This document shows positions 6,822-15,482 of a stretch of 33,057 bases of DNA, one piece after another. The stretch comes from Pseudonocardia sp. (GTDB lineage: Bacteria; Actinomycetota; Actinomycetes; Mycobacteriales; Pseudonocardiaceae). The notes under the pieces are model-generated. The model did no database searches. It was not told where the DNA came from and was given only the letters and a program-made list of their open reading frames with translations. Location: contig JAOZVV010000140.1 of assembly GCA_025869365.1 (NCBI GenBank), positions 1 to 33,057 on the forward strand, read 5' to 3'. Position numbers and translations under genes: made by a program. Each line of letters begins with the position of its first letter. The stretch's first letter is position 1.

Positions 6822-9182
6822 ATGCCCACTCACCGCGCGTCCGATACTGCCCGCCGACCGGATGGCGAGCAGAGGTCCGGATTCGGACGCACCGACGTCA
6901 GCCGTCGCAAGTTCCTCGGGTTCCTGGTCGCCGCCCCCACCCTCGTCGTCGCCGCCGAGCTCGGCCGGCAGTCGATCTGGGGATCCCCCGAGGCCTACGC
7001 GGCTCCGATCCCGAGTGCCCCGCAGCCTCCCGAGGCCTACGACCTGCTCGATCTCCTCCGGGACTCGATGCGGCCCACCGCCAACCTGATCCGCATCGAG
7101 GTCAACCCGGACGGCACCGTCTCGTTCGCGCTGCCCCGCTCGGACAACGGGCAGGGCATCATCACCTCGACGCAGATGATCATCGCCGAGGAGATGGGGC
7201 TCGACGTCGGCCAGGTCCACGTCACCCTCGCCGACGCCCGGCCGGAGCTGCTGTTCAACCAGATCACCGGCGGGTCGTCCACCACGTTCACGACCTACAC
7301 GCCGATCCGGGTCGCCGCCGCGCTCGCCCAGATGCGCCTGCTCGACGCCGCGAGCCAGCTGCTGCAGCAGGACGTCCGCACGCTGACCTCGCGCCAGGGT
7401 CTGATCACCGACACCCTGGGCAACTCCATCGGCATCGGGGAACTGACCGGTCCCGCCGCGAGCGCGGTGGACAAGCAGGTCGAGGTCGTCCTCAAGCCGC
7501 GCGAGGACTTCACCGTCATCGGGAAGTCCCAGAACAAGACGGACGCGCGGGACATCGTCACCGGGCGCAAGAGCTTCGTCGCCGACCTGCAGATCCCGAA
7601 CGCGCTGCCGACCGTGATCTGCCGGGCCCCGGACCTCAACGGGACCCCGGACGACGTCGAGAACCTCGACGAGGTCCGGAACATGCCCGGCATCACGGAC
7701 GTGGAGGTCGTCTCCACCGGCGTCGCGGTCCGGGCGAAGACCTTCGGCCAGGCCATCGACGGCGTGCGCGCACTGGCGGTTCAGTGGAACCGCGGCACCG
7801 TCGCCGGCGAGGACGACGAGTCGGTCCTCGCGAAGCTCAAGTCCGCCGAGCTCCCGCTGGTCGTGCCGCCGGGCGTGGTCGAGACCATCGAGACGTCGTT
7901 CACGTTCTGGTTCAAGTCGAACAGCTCGCTCGAGCCCAACACGGCGATCGCCGACGTCCGCGGCGGCAGCGCGGAGATCTGGGGGCCGATGAAGAACCCG
8001 GTCACCGCGCAGGCCGCGATCGCGAAGAAGCTCGGCCTGGCGCAGAACGCCGTCACCGTGCACGTGGTCCAGGGCGGCGGGTCGTTCGGCCGCAAGCTGT
8101 TCTTCGACGCGGCGCTCGAGGCCGCCGAGGTCTCCCAGGTCATGGGCAAGCCGGTCAAGCTGATGTGGACCCGCGCCGACGACTCCCGCCAGGGCCGCGT
8201 GCACCCGATGGCCACCTCCCGGGTCCGGGCGTCGGTCACCAAGGACTCGGTGCTGTCCTTCGAGCAGCGCCACACCAGCGTCTCCACGGACTTCACCCAC
8301 GGCCTCGGCGACGCGATCACCGCCGCGGGGGCGAAGGCGCCCGGCGGCAACCTGACCTTCGCCGAGACGATCTTCGAGCTGACCCAGGCGAACCCCTACA
8401 ACTACGGGGTGTCCACCCGGCTGCTCAACGAGGTGGACATGCGGTTCAACACCGCCTCGATGCGCAACGTCTACTCGCCGGACGTGACCACCGCGCGCGA
8501 GGTCGTCACGGACCAGCTCGCCGCCAAGCTCGGCCAGGACGCGTACGAGTTCCGCCGCCAGTTCGCCCGCAGCGACAGGATCCGCGGGGTGCTCGACGCC
8601 GTCGCCAAGGACGGCCGGTGGGGCCGGTCGATGAAGAAGGGCACCGCGCAGGGCCTCGGCGTGCACCACGAGTACAAGGGTGTGACCGCCGCCCTGGTCG
8701 AGATCGACTGCCGGCAGGACACGGTGAACCGGAAGATCCGCGAGGGCGTGACCGGCCCGCGGGTCACCAAGGTGACCTTCGCCATCGACGCCGGCCTGGT
8801 GATCAACCCGCGCGGCCTCGAGGCGCAGATGATGGGCGGGATCAACGACGCCATCGCCCTGATCCTCACGTCCAGCCTGCACCTGACCGACGGCCACTTC
8901 GTCGAGGCCAGCTGGGACAACTACTTCTACACGCGGCAGTGGAACACCCCGCCGGAGCTGAACATCATCATCGTCGACTCCGGGGCCGACGAGCCGGGCG
9001 GAGCGGGCGAGGCCGCCGTGGCCGCGACCTGCGCGGCCGTCGCGAACGCGTACGCGCGGGCCGTCGGGAAGGTGCCCACGGAGTTCCCGATCAACCACCA
9101 CGACCCGCTGCCCTTCGAGCCCAAGCCGCTCGTGCCGCCGATCCCCGAGTCGCCGACCGACGGCCTCGACTACACCTACTGA
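6822..9182 (+). CDS. Tat-exported molybdopterin-binding oxidoreductase (isoquinoline 1-oxidoreductase beta-like)
   Basis: A 786-aa large subunit of the xanthine-oxidase family, IorB branch. It begins with a twin-arginine signal (SRRKFLG, Arg 28-29) and a hydrophobic stretch with a probable cleavage site after SPEAYA (residue 60), so it should act outside the membrane. The Moco-binding part includes QGGGSFGRK and the C-terminal GGAGE motif with the conserved catalytic glutamate at residue 730. Start ATG 6822 is preferred over ATG 6804 because GGAGAGG lies six bases upstream of it. The [2Fe-2S] subunit gene follows after 10 bp. Such enzymes hydroxylate N-heterocycles or oxidise aldehydes; the real substrate is unknown. 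No separate FAD subunit is present, as expected for the Ior type. Confidence 0.88.
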   Translation: MPTHRASDTARRPDGEQRSGFGRTDVSRRKFLGFLVAAPTLVVAAELGRQSIWGSPEAYAAPIPSAPQPPEAYDLLDLLRDSMRPTANLIRIEVNPDGTVSFALPRSDNGQGIITSTQMIIAEEMGLDVGQVHVTLADARPELLFNQITGGSSTTFTTYTPIRVAAALAQMRLLDAASQLLQQDVRTLTSRQGLITDTLGNSIGIGELTGPAASAVDKQVEVVLKPREDFTVIGKSQNKTDARDIVTGRKSFVADLQIPNALPTVICRAPDLNGTPDDVENLDEVRNMPGITDVEVVSTGVAVRAKTFGQAIDGVRALAVQWNRGTVAGEDDESVLAKLKSAELPLVVPPGVVETIETSFTFWFKSNSSLEPNTAIADVRGGSAEIWGPMKNPVTAQAAIAKKLGLAQNAVTVHVVQGGGSFGRKLFFDAALEAAEVSQVMGKPVKLMWTRADDSRQGRVHPMATSRVRASVTKDSVLSFEQRHTSVSTDFTHGLGDAITAAGAKAPGGNLTFAETIFELTQANPYNYGVSTRLLNEVDMRFNTASMRNVYSPDVTTAREVVTDQLAAKLGQDAYEFRRQFARSDRIRGVLDAVAKDGRWGRSMKKGTAQGLGVHHEYKGVTAALVEIDCRQDTVNRKIREGVTGPRVTKVTFAIDAGLVINPRGLEAQMMGGINDAIALILTSSLHLTDGHFVEASWDNYFYTRQWNTPPELNIIIVDSGADEPGGAGEAAVAATCAAVANAYARAVGKVPTEFPINHHDPLPFEPKPLVPPIPESPTDGLDYTY

Positions 9183-9192
9183 GGAGCGTGAC

Positions 9193-9678
9193 ATGCCCCA
9201 GCAAACCTTCAAGCTCAACGGCGAGTCCGTCACTGTCGACACCGACGACGACGTCCGCCTCCTCTGGGTGATCCGGGACCTGCTCGGCGTCACCGGCCCC
9301 AAGTACGGCTGCGGGATCAACGTCTGCAAGGCCTGCACCAGCCACATCAACGGCAAGGCCTTCAACCCCTGCTCCGTGAAGGTCTGCGACATCAAGAAGG
9401 ACGACGAGGTCACCACCATCGAGGGTCTCGCCGCCACCAGCGGGGGCGGGGACGACGAGCTGCACCCGATGCAGCAGGCCTGGATCGACCGGGACGTGCC
9501 GCAGTGCGGGTACTGCCAGCCCGGCCAGATCATGGCCGCGGTCGCGAAGGTCCGGCAGTGCCAGGCCGAGGGCCGCGACGTCGACGACGAGGCGATCGAG
9601 GAGATCCGCAACATCTGCCGGTGCGGCACCTACAACCGCATCCGCGAGGCGATCAAGGCCGGCGCCGACAAGATGTGA
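9193..9678 (+). CDS. [2Fe-2S] subunit of molybdenum hydroxylase (IorA-like)
   Basis: A 161-aa small subunit with two iron-sulfur domains. The plant-ferredoxin-type cluster uses Cys 40, 45, 48 and 60 (CGINVCKAC, then C). The C-terminal four-helix domain binds the second cluster through Cys 105, 108 (QCGYCQPGQ), 142 and 144 (CRCGTY). It carries electrons from the molybdenum centre of the preceding subunit to an outside acceptor. Start ATG 9193 has GAGGAG seven bases upstream. The protein lacks any signal peptide, so it would have to be exported bound to the Tat-signalled large subunit, as known for other multisubunit Tat substrates. Confidence 0.92.
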   Translation: MPQQTFKLNGESVTVDTDDDVRLLWVIRDLLGVTGPKYGCGINVCKACTSHINGKAFNPCSVKVCDIKKDDEVTTIEGLAATSGGGDDELHPMQQAWIDRDVPQCGYCQPGQIMAAVAKVRQCQAEGRDVDDEAIEEIRNICRCGTYNRIREAIKAGADKM

Positions 9679-9719
9679 CGGCGTCCCCGCCGCTCCCCCT
9701 CCCGACCGAAGGAAGAACC

Positions 9720-10001
9720 ATGCACGTACGGAAGCTGATCACCCTGGCCGCCGGGGCGCTCGTGCTGCCCCTCGTCGGTGCGGGTGCCGCCCACGCCGCC
9801 GAGACGGAGCCGCAGAGCCCGCTGCAGGGCCTCTCCGCCGGCCTGGCCACCACCGACCAGCTCCTCGACCAGTTCGCGGACGCTGCGGACGGGAACGGTC
9901 CCAGCGGCGCCGACGGCGTGGAGACCGAGTTCCCCCAGCTCGATCCCCGTCTCGTCGAGGGCCCGGCCGGCGGGCTGATCAAGAACGGCCCGTTCGAGTA
10001 G
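9720..10001 (+). CDS. Small secreted protein of the molybdenum-enzyme operon
   Basis: A 93-aa protein with a clear Sec signal peptide (MHVRKLI, a hydrophobic core, then GAAHA before AETE, cleavage near residue 26). The mature part is about 67 aa, acidic, without cysteines, and rich in Gly, Asp and Pro. I do not recognise a family. It starts 42 bp after the [2Fe-2S] gene with an AAGGAAG ribosome site and is followed by a strong terminator, so it is the third gene of the same transcript. Both it and the Tat-exported enzyme would be extracytoplasmic, so it may be an accessory or docking subunit; that is inference from position. Confidence 0.75.
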   Translation: MHVRKLITLAAGALVLPLVGAGAAHAAETEPQSPLQGLSAGLATTDQLLDQFADAADGNGPSGADGVETEFPQLDPRLVEGPAGGLIKNGPFE

Positions 10002-10020
10002 AGCCCCCACGGGTACGGCT

Positions 10021-10055
10021 CCGGCCCGGTCACCTCGGTGACCGGGCCGGTTCCG
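10021..10055. terminator. Terminator hairpin after the molybdenum-enzyme operon
   Basis: CCGGCCCGGTCACC (10021-10034) and GGTGACCGGGCCGG (10037-10050) are perfect 14-bp complements almost back to back, followed by TTCCGTG. It begins 20 bp after the small secreted protein gene and also lies downstream of the convergent CBM48-like gene, so it may serve both. Confidence 0.75.
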
Positions 10056-10060
10056 TGTCC

Positions 10061-10120
10061 GGGGTCGGGCGGCCCGGGGTCGGGCGGCCCGGGGTCGTTC
10101 AGCGCGGGGTCGTTCAGCGC
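10061..10120. repeat. Four 15-bp tandem units (two pairs)
   Basis: GGGGTCGGGCGGCCC occurs twice (10061-10075, 10076-10090), directly followed by GGGGTCGTTCAGCGC twice (10091-10105, 10106-10120). All share GGGGTCG. The stop codon of the minus-strand CBM48-like gene lies in the unit at 10106-10120, and the neighbouring copy repeats it, so duplication of the gene's 3' end looks likely. Confidence 0.85.
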
Positions 10121-10470
10121 GGGGCCACCCGGACGACGCTCCCGTGGGCGTCCACGGCGTCCGCGGACTCGTCGTCCAGCCAGACGCCGTTGCTGGCGAG
10201 ATAGCGGAAGCGGTGCTCCCCCGGGGCCAGCACGACCGAGACGCTGCGGCTGCCGTTGCGCCGGGTGATCAGCTCGTGCTTCCCGGGCTCCCACGAGTTG
10301 AAGTCACCGACCACGCTCACCGGGCCTTCCGCCTCGCCGTCGGCGAGGCGGAACGTGATCCGGTTCTTTCCACCGAAGAGCGGGGTGCGCGCGAGCAAGA
10401 CGACCTCCATGACGGACGTGGCGAAGCCCGTACCGTAGGAGCGGAATCGATCCCGAAGCGGGAGCGACAT
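10114..10470 (-). CDS. Isoamylase N-terminal (CBM48/AMPK-beta-like) domain protein
   Basis: A 118-aa stand-alone early-set domain. The pattern SVVGDFNSWEPGKHEL, then VVLAPGEHRFRYL and VWLDDESAD, is that of CBM48/glycogen-binding modules of branching enzymes and AMPK beta. Small free-standing copies are common in actinobacteria and presumably bind alpha-glucans or regulate glucan enzymes; the job here is unknown. I take ATG 10470; a second ATG at 10410 would drop the first 20 residues, and neither has a strong ribosome site. It lies downstream of msrA, but a long hairpin (10475-10540) separates them, so it may have its own promoter. Confidence 0.75.
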   Translation of the reverse strand: MSLPLRDRFRSYGTGFATSVMEVVLLARTPLFGGKNRITFRLADGEAEGPVSVVGDFNSWEPGKHELITRRNGSRSVSVVLAPGEHRFRYLASNGVWLDDESADAVDAHGSVVRVAPR

Positions 10471-10474
10471 GCCC

Positions 10475-10540
10475 CGGACACCCGGTCGGGCGACGGCGCG
10501 AACGGGTCGGGACGTCCGCGCCGTGGCCGTCGGGTGTCCG
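10475..10540 (-). terminator. Long hairpin directly after msrA
   Basis: CGGACACCCG (10475-10484) and CGGGTGTCCG (10531-10540) pair perfectly. A second helix of GGCGCG with CGCGCC lies inside. The structure starts immediately after the msrA stop codon on the minus strand and lacks a U-run, as is common for actinobacterial terminators. Confidence 0.55.
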
Positions 10541-11059
10541 TCAGCGCGTGGCGTCCTCCGTGCGGCGGGGCAGCACCCAGTCCGCGCGGGGGAAGTGGCA
10601 GGTGTAGCCGTAGGGGATGCGCTCCAGGTAGTCCTGGTGCTCCGGCTCGGCCTCCCAGAACGCACCCGCGGGCTCGACCTCGGTGACGACCTCGCCCGGC
10701 CACAGGCCGGACGCCTCGACGTCCGCGATCGTGTCCACGGCGACGGCGCGCTGCTCGTCGTCCGTGTAGTAGATCGCGGACCGGTAGGACGCGCCGATGT
10801 CGTTGCCCTGCCGGTTCCTCGTGGTCGGGTCGTGGATCTGGAAGAAGAACTCCAGCAGCTCCCGGTAGCTCGTCGCGGCCGGGTCGAACACGATCTCGAT
10901 CGCCTCGGCGTGCGAGCCGTGGTTGCGGTACGTCGCGTTCGGCGTGTCCCCGCCGGTGTAGCCGACGCGGGTGGACAGGACGCCAGGACGCTTGCGGATG
11001 AGGTCCTGCATGCCCCAGAAACACCCACCGGCCAGGATCGCCTTCTGCGGATCACTCAC
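10541..11059 (-). CDS. msrA: Peptide-methionine (S)-S-oxide reductase
   Basis: A 172-aa MsrA that reduces methionine-S-sulfoxide in oxidised proteins. The catalytic motif GCFWG holds the nucleophile at Cys 13. The family landmarks [23 protein letters not shown] and the YHQDYL-like EHQDYL segment are all present. Start GTG 11059 is chosen because AGGGAG lies just upstream. The gene lies 56 bp after the AhpD-like gene on the same strand, fitting an oxidative-stress pair. Confidence 0.95.
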   Translation of the reverse strand: MSDPQKAILAGGCFWGMQDLIRKRPGVLSTRVGYTGGDTPNATYRNHGSHAEAIEIVFDPAATSYRELLEFFFQIHDPTTRNRQGNDIGASYRSAIYYTDDEQRAVAVDTIADVEASGLWPGEVVTEVEPAGAFWEAEPEHQDYLERIPYGYTCHFPRADWVLPRRTEDATR

Positions 11060-11115
11060 TGCGGTCTCCCTTCCGTTGCTGCCCCGTGCAACAGCGCGGG
11101 GAGCGCAGGTAATCC

Positions 11116-11622
11116 TCAGCTCGCGCGGTAGCTGCCGGGGACGAAGCGGGCGGTGACGGCGAACCGGTTCCAGGAGTTGATCGCCGCGATCGCCGCGACG
11201 AGGTGGGCGAGCTCCTCGGTGTCGAAGTGCGGGGAGACGCGGTCCCAGACCTCGTCGGGCACGAAGCCGTCCGTCAGCACCGTCACGGCCTCGGTCAGCT
11301 CGATCGCCGCGAGCTCCCGCGGGGTGTAGAAGTGCCGGGACTCCTCCCAGGCCGGCAGCTGCACGATGCGCTCGACCGACTCCCCCGCGGCCAGGGCGTC
11401 CTTGGTGTGCATGTCGATGCAGAACGCGCAGTGGTTGATCTGCGACGCCCGGATGTTCACGAGCTCGTGCAGCGTCCGGTCGAGGCCCTTCCGGGCCGCG
11501 GAGTCGAAGCGGACCATCGCCTTGTAGACCTCGGGCGCGGCGCCCGCCAGGTCCAGGCGCGGGGTGTGGGCGGGGGCCCGGGTCCCGACGACGTCGGGTG
11601 CGGTGCTGTCGGTGGTGGTCAT
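11116..11622 (-). CDS. Carboxymuconolactone decarboxylase / AhpD-like protein
   Basis: A 168-aa CMD-family protein with the AhpD-type redox site: Glu 53, Cys 65, Cys 68 and His 72 (ELVNIRAS, then CAFCIDMH). Proteins of this type act as alkylhydroperoxidase-like disulfide reductants. A second helical region ([12 protein letters not shown]) completes the fold. ATG 11622 is used; the longer frame to 11652 would run into the shared promoter. It is divergent from a MocR-family regulator with only 47 bp between the starts, the usual arrangement of a MocR regulator and its target, and upstream of msrA. Confidence 0.9.
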   Translation of the reverse strand: MTTTDSTAPDVVGTRAPAHTPRLDLAGAAPEVYKAMVRFDSAARKGLDRTLHELVNIRASQINHCAFCIDMHTKDALAAGESVERIVQLPAWEESRHFYTPRELAAIELTEAVTVLTDGFVPDEVWDRVSPHFDTEELAHLVAAIAAINSWNRFAVTARFVPGSYRAS

Positions 11623-11642
11623 GTGCTCGACCGTACGACTCC

Positions 11643-11666
11643 AGTGGCACACGGGTATGGTCCACT
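11643..11666. promoter_or_regulatory. Candidate MocR operator between divergent genes
   Basis: AGTGG (11643-11647) and CCACT (11662-11666) form an inverted repeat with 14 bp between, in the 47-bp gap between the AhpD-like and MocR-type genes. Both promoters must lie in or next to this gap, so the regulator probably binds here. The repeat is short and the call is positional. Confidence 0.4.
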
Positions 11667-11669
11667 TTC

Positions 11670-13097
11670 GTGACGGATTCGTGGGCCACTCTGCCGTCCT
11701 CCGCGGTCCCCGGAGCAGACCTGCACCTCGATCTCGGGACGCTGTCCGGACCGGGCCTGCGGGTCTCGCTGATCGGTGCGCTCCGGGACGCCGTCCGCAC
11801 CGGGCGGCTCGCGCCGGGGTCCCGGCTGCCCTCGAGCAGGTCCCTGGGGGCGGACCTCGGGATCGCGCGCAACACCGTCGCGCAGGCGTACTCGGAGCTC
11901 GTCGCCGAGGGGTGGCTCACCGCACGGCAGGGGGCCGGCACACGGGTGGCCGAGCGGGCTCCCGAGAAGGCCGCGGCGCTGCCGCCGGGGCCGCGACCCG
12001 CCGCCACCCGGGGGCCGCGCCACGACCTCCGGCCCGGCCGGCCCGATCTCTCCGCGTTCCCCCGGGCGCAGTGGCTGCGCGCCGCCCGCCGGGCGCTGGG
12101 CCGCGCCCCGGACGACGCGTTCGGCTCGGGCGCCCCGGCCGGGCGGGCGGAGCTGCGGGAGGCCCTGGCCGGCTACCTGGCCCGGGCCCGGGGCGTGCGC
12201 GCCCGGCCCGAACAGGTCGTCGTGACCTCGGGCGTCGGCCACGGGATCACCCTGCTCGCCCGGGCCCTGACGCGCCGCGGGACGGGCACCGTGGCCGTCG
12301 AGGCCTACGGGCTGGAGATCCACCGGCGGCTGCTGGTCGAGGCCGGGCTGCGGACCGTGCCGCTGCCCGTCGACGCGGACGGCGCCGACGTGGCCGCCCT
12401 CGACGCGATGCCGGACGTCGGGGCGGTGCTGCTGACCCCGTCGCACCAGTTCCCGACGGGCGTCGCGCTGCACCCGGACCGGCGCGCGGCCGCCGTCCGG
12501 TGGGCCCGGCGGACCGGCGGCCTCGTCCTGGAGGACGACTACGACGGCGAGTTCCGCTACGACCGGCATCCCGTCGGCGCCGTGCAGGGCCTCGCGCCGG
12601 ACCAGGTCTGCTACCTCGGGACGACGAGCAAGTCCCTCGCGCCCGGACTGCGGCTCGGATGGGCGGTGCTGCCGCCGGCCCTCGCCGCGGACGTCGCCCG
12701 CGAGAAGGGGGAGATCGACTGGACCACCGGGGTCACGGACCAGCTGACCCTCGCGGAGCTGATCACCTCGGGCGTCTACGACCGGCACGTCCGCACGATG
12801 CGGGCCCGCTACCGCCGCCGGCGCGACCAGCTCGTCGAGGCGCTGGCCCGGGACTCGCCGCTCGCCCGCGTCACCGGGATGAACGCGGGACTGCACGTCC
12901 TGGTCGAGCTGCCGGCCGGGGACGAGAGCGCGGTCGCACAGGGCGCGGCCTGGCAGGACCTGGCGGTCCACGGCCTGGCGCGGTTCCGCCATCCCGACGC
13001 GCCCGCGGACCGGGACGCGCTGGTCGTCGGCTACGCGACGCCCTCGCCGAGCGCCTGGTCCGGCGCGCTCGAGGCGCTGTGCCGGCTGCTTCCCTGA
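11670..13097 (+). CDS. MocR/PdxR-type PLP-dependent transcription regulator
   Basis: A 475-aa chimera of a GntR-type winged helix (about residues 20-90: [39 protein letters not shown], then the wing) and a class I aminotransferase fold. The aminotransferase part has the MocR signature [11 protein letters not shown] and the PLP lysine at residue 321 ([13 protein letters not shown]). Such proteins sense PLP or an amino compound and usually control a divergent neighbour; here that is the AhpD-like gene. Start GTG 11670 is the first start beyond the shared promoter that leaves the winged helix intact. Whether it controls vitamin B6 metabolism is not shown, as no pdxST genes are nearby. Confidence 0.9.
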   Translation: MTDSWATLPSSAVPGADLHLDLGTLSGPGLRVSLIGALRDAVRTGRLAPGSRLPSSRSLGADLGIARNTVAQAYSELVAEGWLTARQGAGTRVAERAPEKAAALPPGPRPAATRGPRHDLRPGRPDLSAFPRAQWLRAARRALGRAPDDAFGSGAPAGRAELREALAGYLARARGVRARPEQVVVTSGVGHGITLLARALTRRGTGTVAVEAYGLEIHRRLLVEAGLRTVPLPVDADGADVAALDAMPDVGAVLLTPSHQFPTGVALHPDRRAAAVRWARRTGGLVLEDDYDGEFRYDRHPVGAVQGLAPDQVCYLGTTSKSLAPGLRLGWAVLPPALAADVAREKGEIDWTTGVTDQLTLAELITSGVYDRHVRTMRARYRRRRDQLVEALARDSPLARVTGMNAGLHVLVELPAGDESAVAQGAAWQDLAVHGLARFRHPDAPADRDALVVGYATPSPSAWSGALEALCRLLP

Positions 13098-13164
13098 TCC
13101 GCACCCCGGATCCACCGGCCCGCGGGGGAGCCCCCCGGACCGCTCCTTCGACCCCGAGGACACG

Positions 13165-14349
13165 ATGAGCACCTCCGACGGCGGGACCGGACTGCCGGAC
13201 CTGGCCTGCGCCTCCTGCGGCGAGACCTACGGCGTCGACACCCTGGCCTGGCGGTGCCGCTGCGGCGGTGTGCTGGACGTCGCGGACTTCCGGCCCGTGC
13301 TCCGGACGGACGCGCTCGCGGGCCGCCCGTCCTCCCTGTGGCGCTACCAGGACGTCCTGCCGGTTGCGGCGGACCCGGGCGTCACCCTCGGCGAGGGGAT
13401 GTCCCCGCTGGTGCCCTCGCGCGCCCTGGACCACGTCCGGCTCAAGCTGGACCTGCTGATGCCCACGCTGTCGTTCAAGGACCGGGGTGCGGTGGTGCTC
13501 GCGACGCTGGCCGCCCGGCTCGGGGTCCGCGCGGCCATGGTGGACAGCAGCGGGAACGCGGGGACCGCGGCGGCGGCCTACCTCGCCCGCGCGGGCGTGC
13601 CGTGCGAGGTCCTCGTGCCCGCCTCGACGTCACCGGCCAAGCTCGCCCAGATGCGCGCGCACGGGGCGACGGTGACCCTGGTCCCCGGTTCCCGCGCGGA
13701 CACCTCCGCCGCCGCGGTCGCACGGGCGGGCGAGCCCGGGGTCCTCTACGCCAGCCACGTGTTCCACCCCTACTTCCTGCACGGCGTGAAGACCTACGGC
13801 TACGAGATCTGGGAGCAGTCCGGCGGGCGGCTGCCGGACACCGTGGTCGTCCCGGTGGGCAACGGGACGATGGTGCTGGGCTGTCACCTCGCGTTCCACG
13901 AGCTCGTCGCGGCCGGTCTCGCGGAGCGCGTGCCGCGCCTCGTCGCCGTCCAGGCCGCCCCCTGCTCGCCGCTCGAGCGCGCCATGGCCGACGGCGCGAC
14001 GGCCCCCTCCCCCGTGCCGGGCGGGCCCACGATCGCCGAGGGCATCGCCATCACCGCCCCGCCGCGGGGCGCGCAGGTGCTGGCCGCGGTCCGCGGGTCC
14101 GGCGGCACGATCGTCTCCGTGACGGACGGGCAGACCGCCGCCGCCCGCGCCGAGCTGGCGGCCGAGGGGCTCTTCGTCGAGCCGACGTCCGCGGTGTGCT
14201 GGGCGGCGGTGCGGGCCGCCGCGGACGGTACCCACGACACCCGCCCGACGTGGGCCGCCGCGGCACCGCTGCTCACCGCGGGCAGCGTCGTGGTGCCGCT
14301 GTGCGGGGCGGGCCTGAAGTCCCCCGGCGGCGGCGGGGCACACCGGTGA
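13165..14349 (+). CDS. Threonine synthase-like PLP enzyme with zinc ribbon
   Basis: A 394-aa fold-type II PLP enzyme. An N-terminal zinc ribbon (Cys 15, 18, 31, 33) precedes the catalytic domain, as in one class of threonine synthases. The PLP lysine is residue 105 in LSFKDRGA, followed by the substrate loop SSGNAGTA and a glycine-rich phosphate loop (PVGNGTMV). Threonine synthase converts O-phosphohomoserine to threonine, but no hom or thrB gene is nearby, so this may be a paralogue with beta-elimination or replacement activity. ATG 13165 follows a GAGGA site. An LLM flavin oxidoreductase gene follows after 37 bp. Confidence 0.85.
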   Translation: MSTSDGGTGLPDLACASCGETYGVDTLAWRCRCGGVLDVADFRPVLRTDALAGRPSSLWRYQDVLPVAADPGVTLGEGMSPLVPSRALDHVRLKLDLLMPTLSFKDRGAVVLATLAARLGVRAAMVDSSGNAGTAAAAYLARAGVPCEVLVPASTSPAKLAQMRAHGATVTLVPGSRADTSAAAVARAGEPGVLYASHVFHPYFLHGVKTYGYEIWEQSGGRLPDTVVVPVGNGTMVLGCHLAFHELVAAGLAERVPRLVAVQAAPCSPLERAMADGATAPSPVPGGPTIAEGIAITAPPRGAQVLAAVRGSGGTIVSVTDGQTAAARAELAAEGLFVEPTSAVCWAAVRAAADGTHDTRPTWAAAAPLLTAGSVVVPLCGAGLKSPGGGGAHR

Positions 14350-14386
14350 CCGGCGACAATGACCGGACCTGATCGAAGGAGCACGC

Positions 14387-15409
14387 ATGCCCACGCCGTC
14401 CGAACCGCTCGGGAAGCTCGGCTTCCTCACCATCGGCTCGTTCGACGGAGACGATCCCGGGCCGGGGCACGAGACGACGCTGCAGGTCGTCGAGCTCGGT
14501 GAGCGGCTCGGATTCGACTCCGCCTGGTTCCGCCACCGGCACCTGCAGTACGGCATCTCCTCCCCGGTCGCGGTGCTGGCCGCGGCGACGCAGCGCACCC
14601 GGCGGATCGAGCTGGGCACCGCCGTCATCCCGCTGGGCTGGGAGAACCCGCTCCGCCTCGCCGAGGACCTCGCGACCGTCGACGTCCTGTCCGGCGGCCG
14701 GCTCAACCCCGGCATCAGCGTCGGGCCGCCGATGCACTACGCGGACGTCCGGGACGCGCTCTACCCGGACACCGCCGACGTCGAGGACTTCAGCCACGAA
14801 CGCGTCTCCCGGCTGCTGCGGCACGTCGAGGGCAAGCCGGCCACGGACTTCCACGGCACCGAGGGGATCGAGGTGTTCTCGGACATCGTGCAGCCGCACT
14901 CCCCCGGCCTGCGCAGCCGGATGTGGTACGGCGCCGCCAGCCTAAGCTCGGCCCGGCGCGCGGGCGAGCACGGCATGAACCTCCTGACCAGCAGCGTCGT
15001 CCGGGCCGAAGGGCCGGGGACGTTCGCCGAGATCCAGGCCGCCCACATCGCCGCCTTCCGGGAGGCCCATCCGGGCGGGGCGGCCGCCCGGGTGTCCCAG
15101 GGGCTCGTCGTCATCCCCACGGACAGCGCGTCCGCCGAGCAGAAGGCGAAGTACCAGGCCTACGCGGACGCCCGCACGCCGCGGACGGCCGAGCCGCAGG
15201 GCCCGGCCCGGATGCTGTTCGCCCGGGACATCGTGGGCCCGTCGGCCCGGATCGCCGAGGAGCTCTACGCCCACGCGGGGTTCCGCGAGGTGCGGGAGGT
15301 GGTCTTCGCCCTGCCGTTCAGCTTCGCGCCGGAGGACTACCTGCAGATCCTCACCGACATGGCCACCCACCTCGGGCCGGCCCTGGGGTGGCGGCCGGCG
15401 ACGACCTAG
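14387..15409 (+). CDS. LLM-class flavin-dependent oxidoreductase
   Basis: A 340-aa member of the luciferase-like monooxygenase family (F420- or FMN-dependent TIM barrel). Typical segments are the N-terminal strand LGFLTIGSF, LGERLGFDSAWFRHRH, the strand IELGTAVIPLGWENPLRLAED and the LSGGRLNPGIS turn. ATG 14387 has GAAGGAG upstream. It follows the threonine synthase-like gene after 37 bp and is probably co-transcribed with it; the convergent IclR gene ends 73 bp downstream. The substrate is unknown. It could serve the neighbouring amide cluster, but it is not coupled to it. Confidence 0.88.
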   Translation: MPTPSEPLGKLGFLTIGSFDGDDPGPGHETTLQVVELGERLGFDSAWFRHRHLQYGISSPVAVLAAATQRTRRIELGTAVIPLGWENPLRLAEDLATVDVLSGGRLNPGISVGPPMHYADVRDALYPDTADVEDFSHERVSRLLRHVEGKPATDFHGTEGIEVFSDIVQPHSPGLRSRMWYGAASLSSARRAGEHGMNLLTSSVVRAEGPGTFAEIQAAHIAAFREAHPGGAAARVSQGLVVIPTDSASAEQKAKYQAYADARTPRTAEPQGPARMLFARDIVGPSARIAEELYAHAGFREVREVVFALPFSFAPEDYLQILTDMATHLGPALGWRPATT

Positions 15410-15426
15410 ATCGCCGGTCGCGCCCG

Positions 15427-15447
15427 TCCGCGATCGTCGAGCGCGGA
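15427..15447. terminator. Weak hairpin between convergent genes
   Basis: TCCGCG (15427-15432) pairs with CGCGGA (15442-15447) over a 9-base loop in the 73-bp gap between the convergent oxidoreductase and IclR genes. The stem is short and no T-run follows. Confidence 0.35.
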
Positions 15448-15482
15448 TCCGGCCCGGAACCGCCCTCGTCCCGGCCGGGTGA

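Noticed and set aside
4754..9271. Giant 1505-aa plus-strand open frame
   Set aside because: It is out of frame with the symporter and molybdenum-enzyme genes, Arg/Pro/Gly-rich, and matches no family; a shadow of high GC content.
6726..9629. 967-aa minus-strand open frame over the molybdenum-enzyme genes
   Set aside because: It is antisense to two clearly real genes with conserved cofactor motifs and has a shadow-like composition.
11078..11104. Terminator between the AhpD-like gene and msrA
   Set aside because: CCCCG/CGGGG pair over a 10-base loop, but the stem is short and bulged with no T-run, so the two genes are probably co-transcribed.
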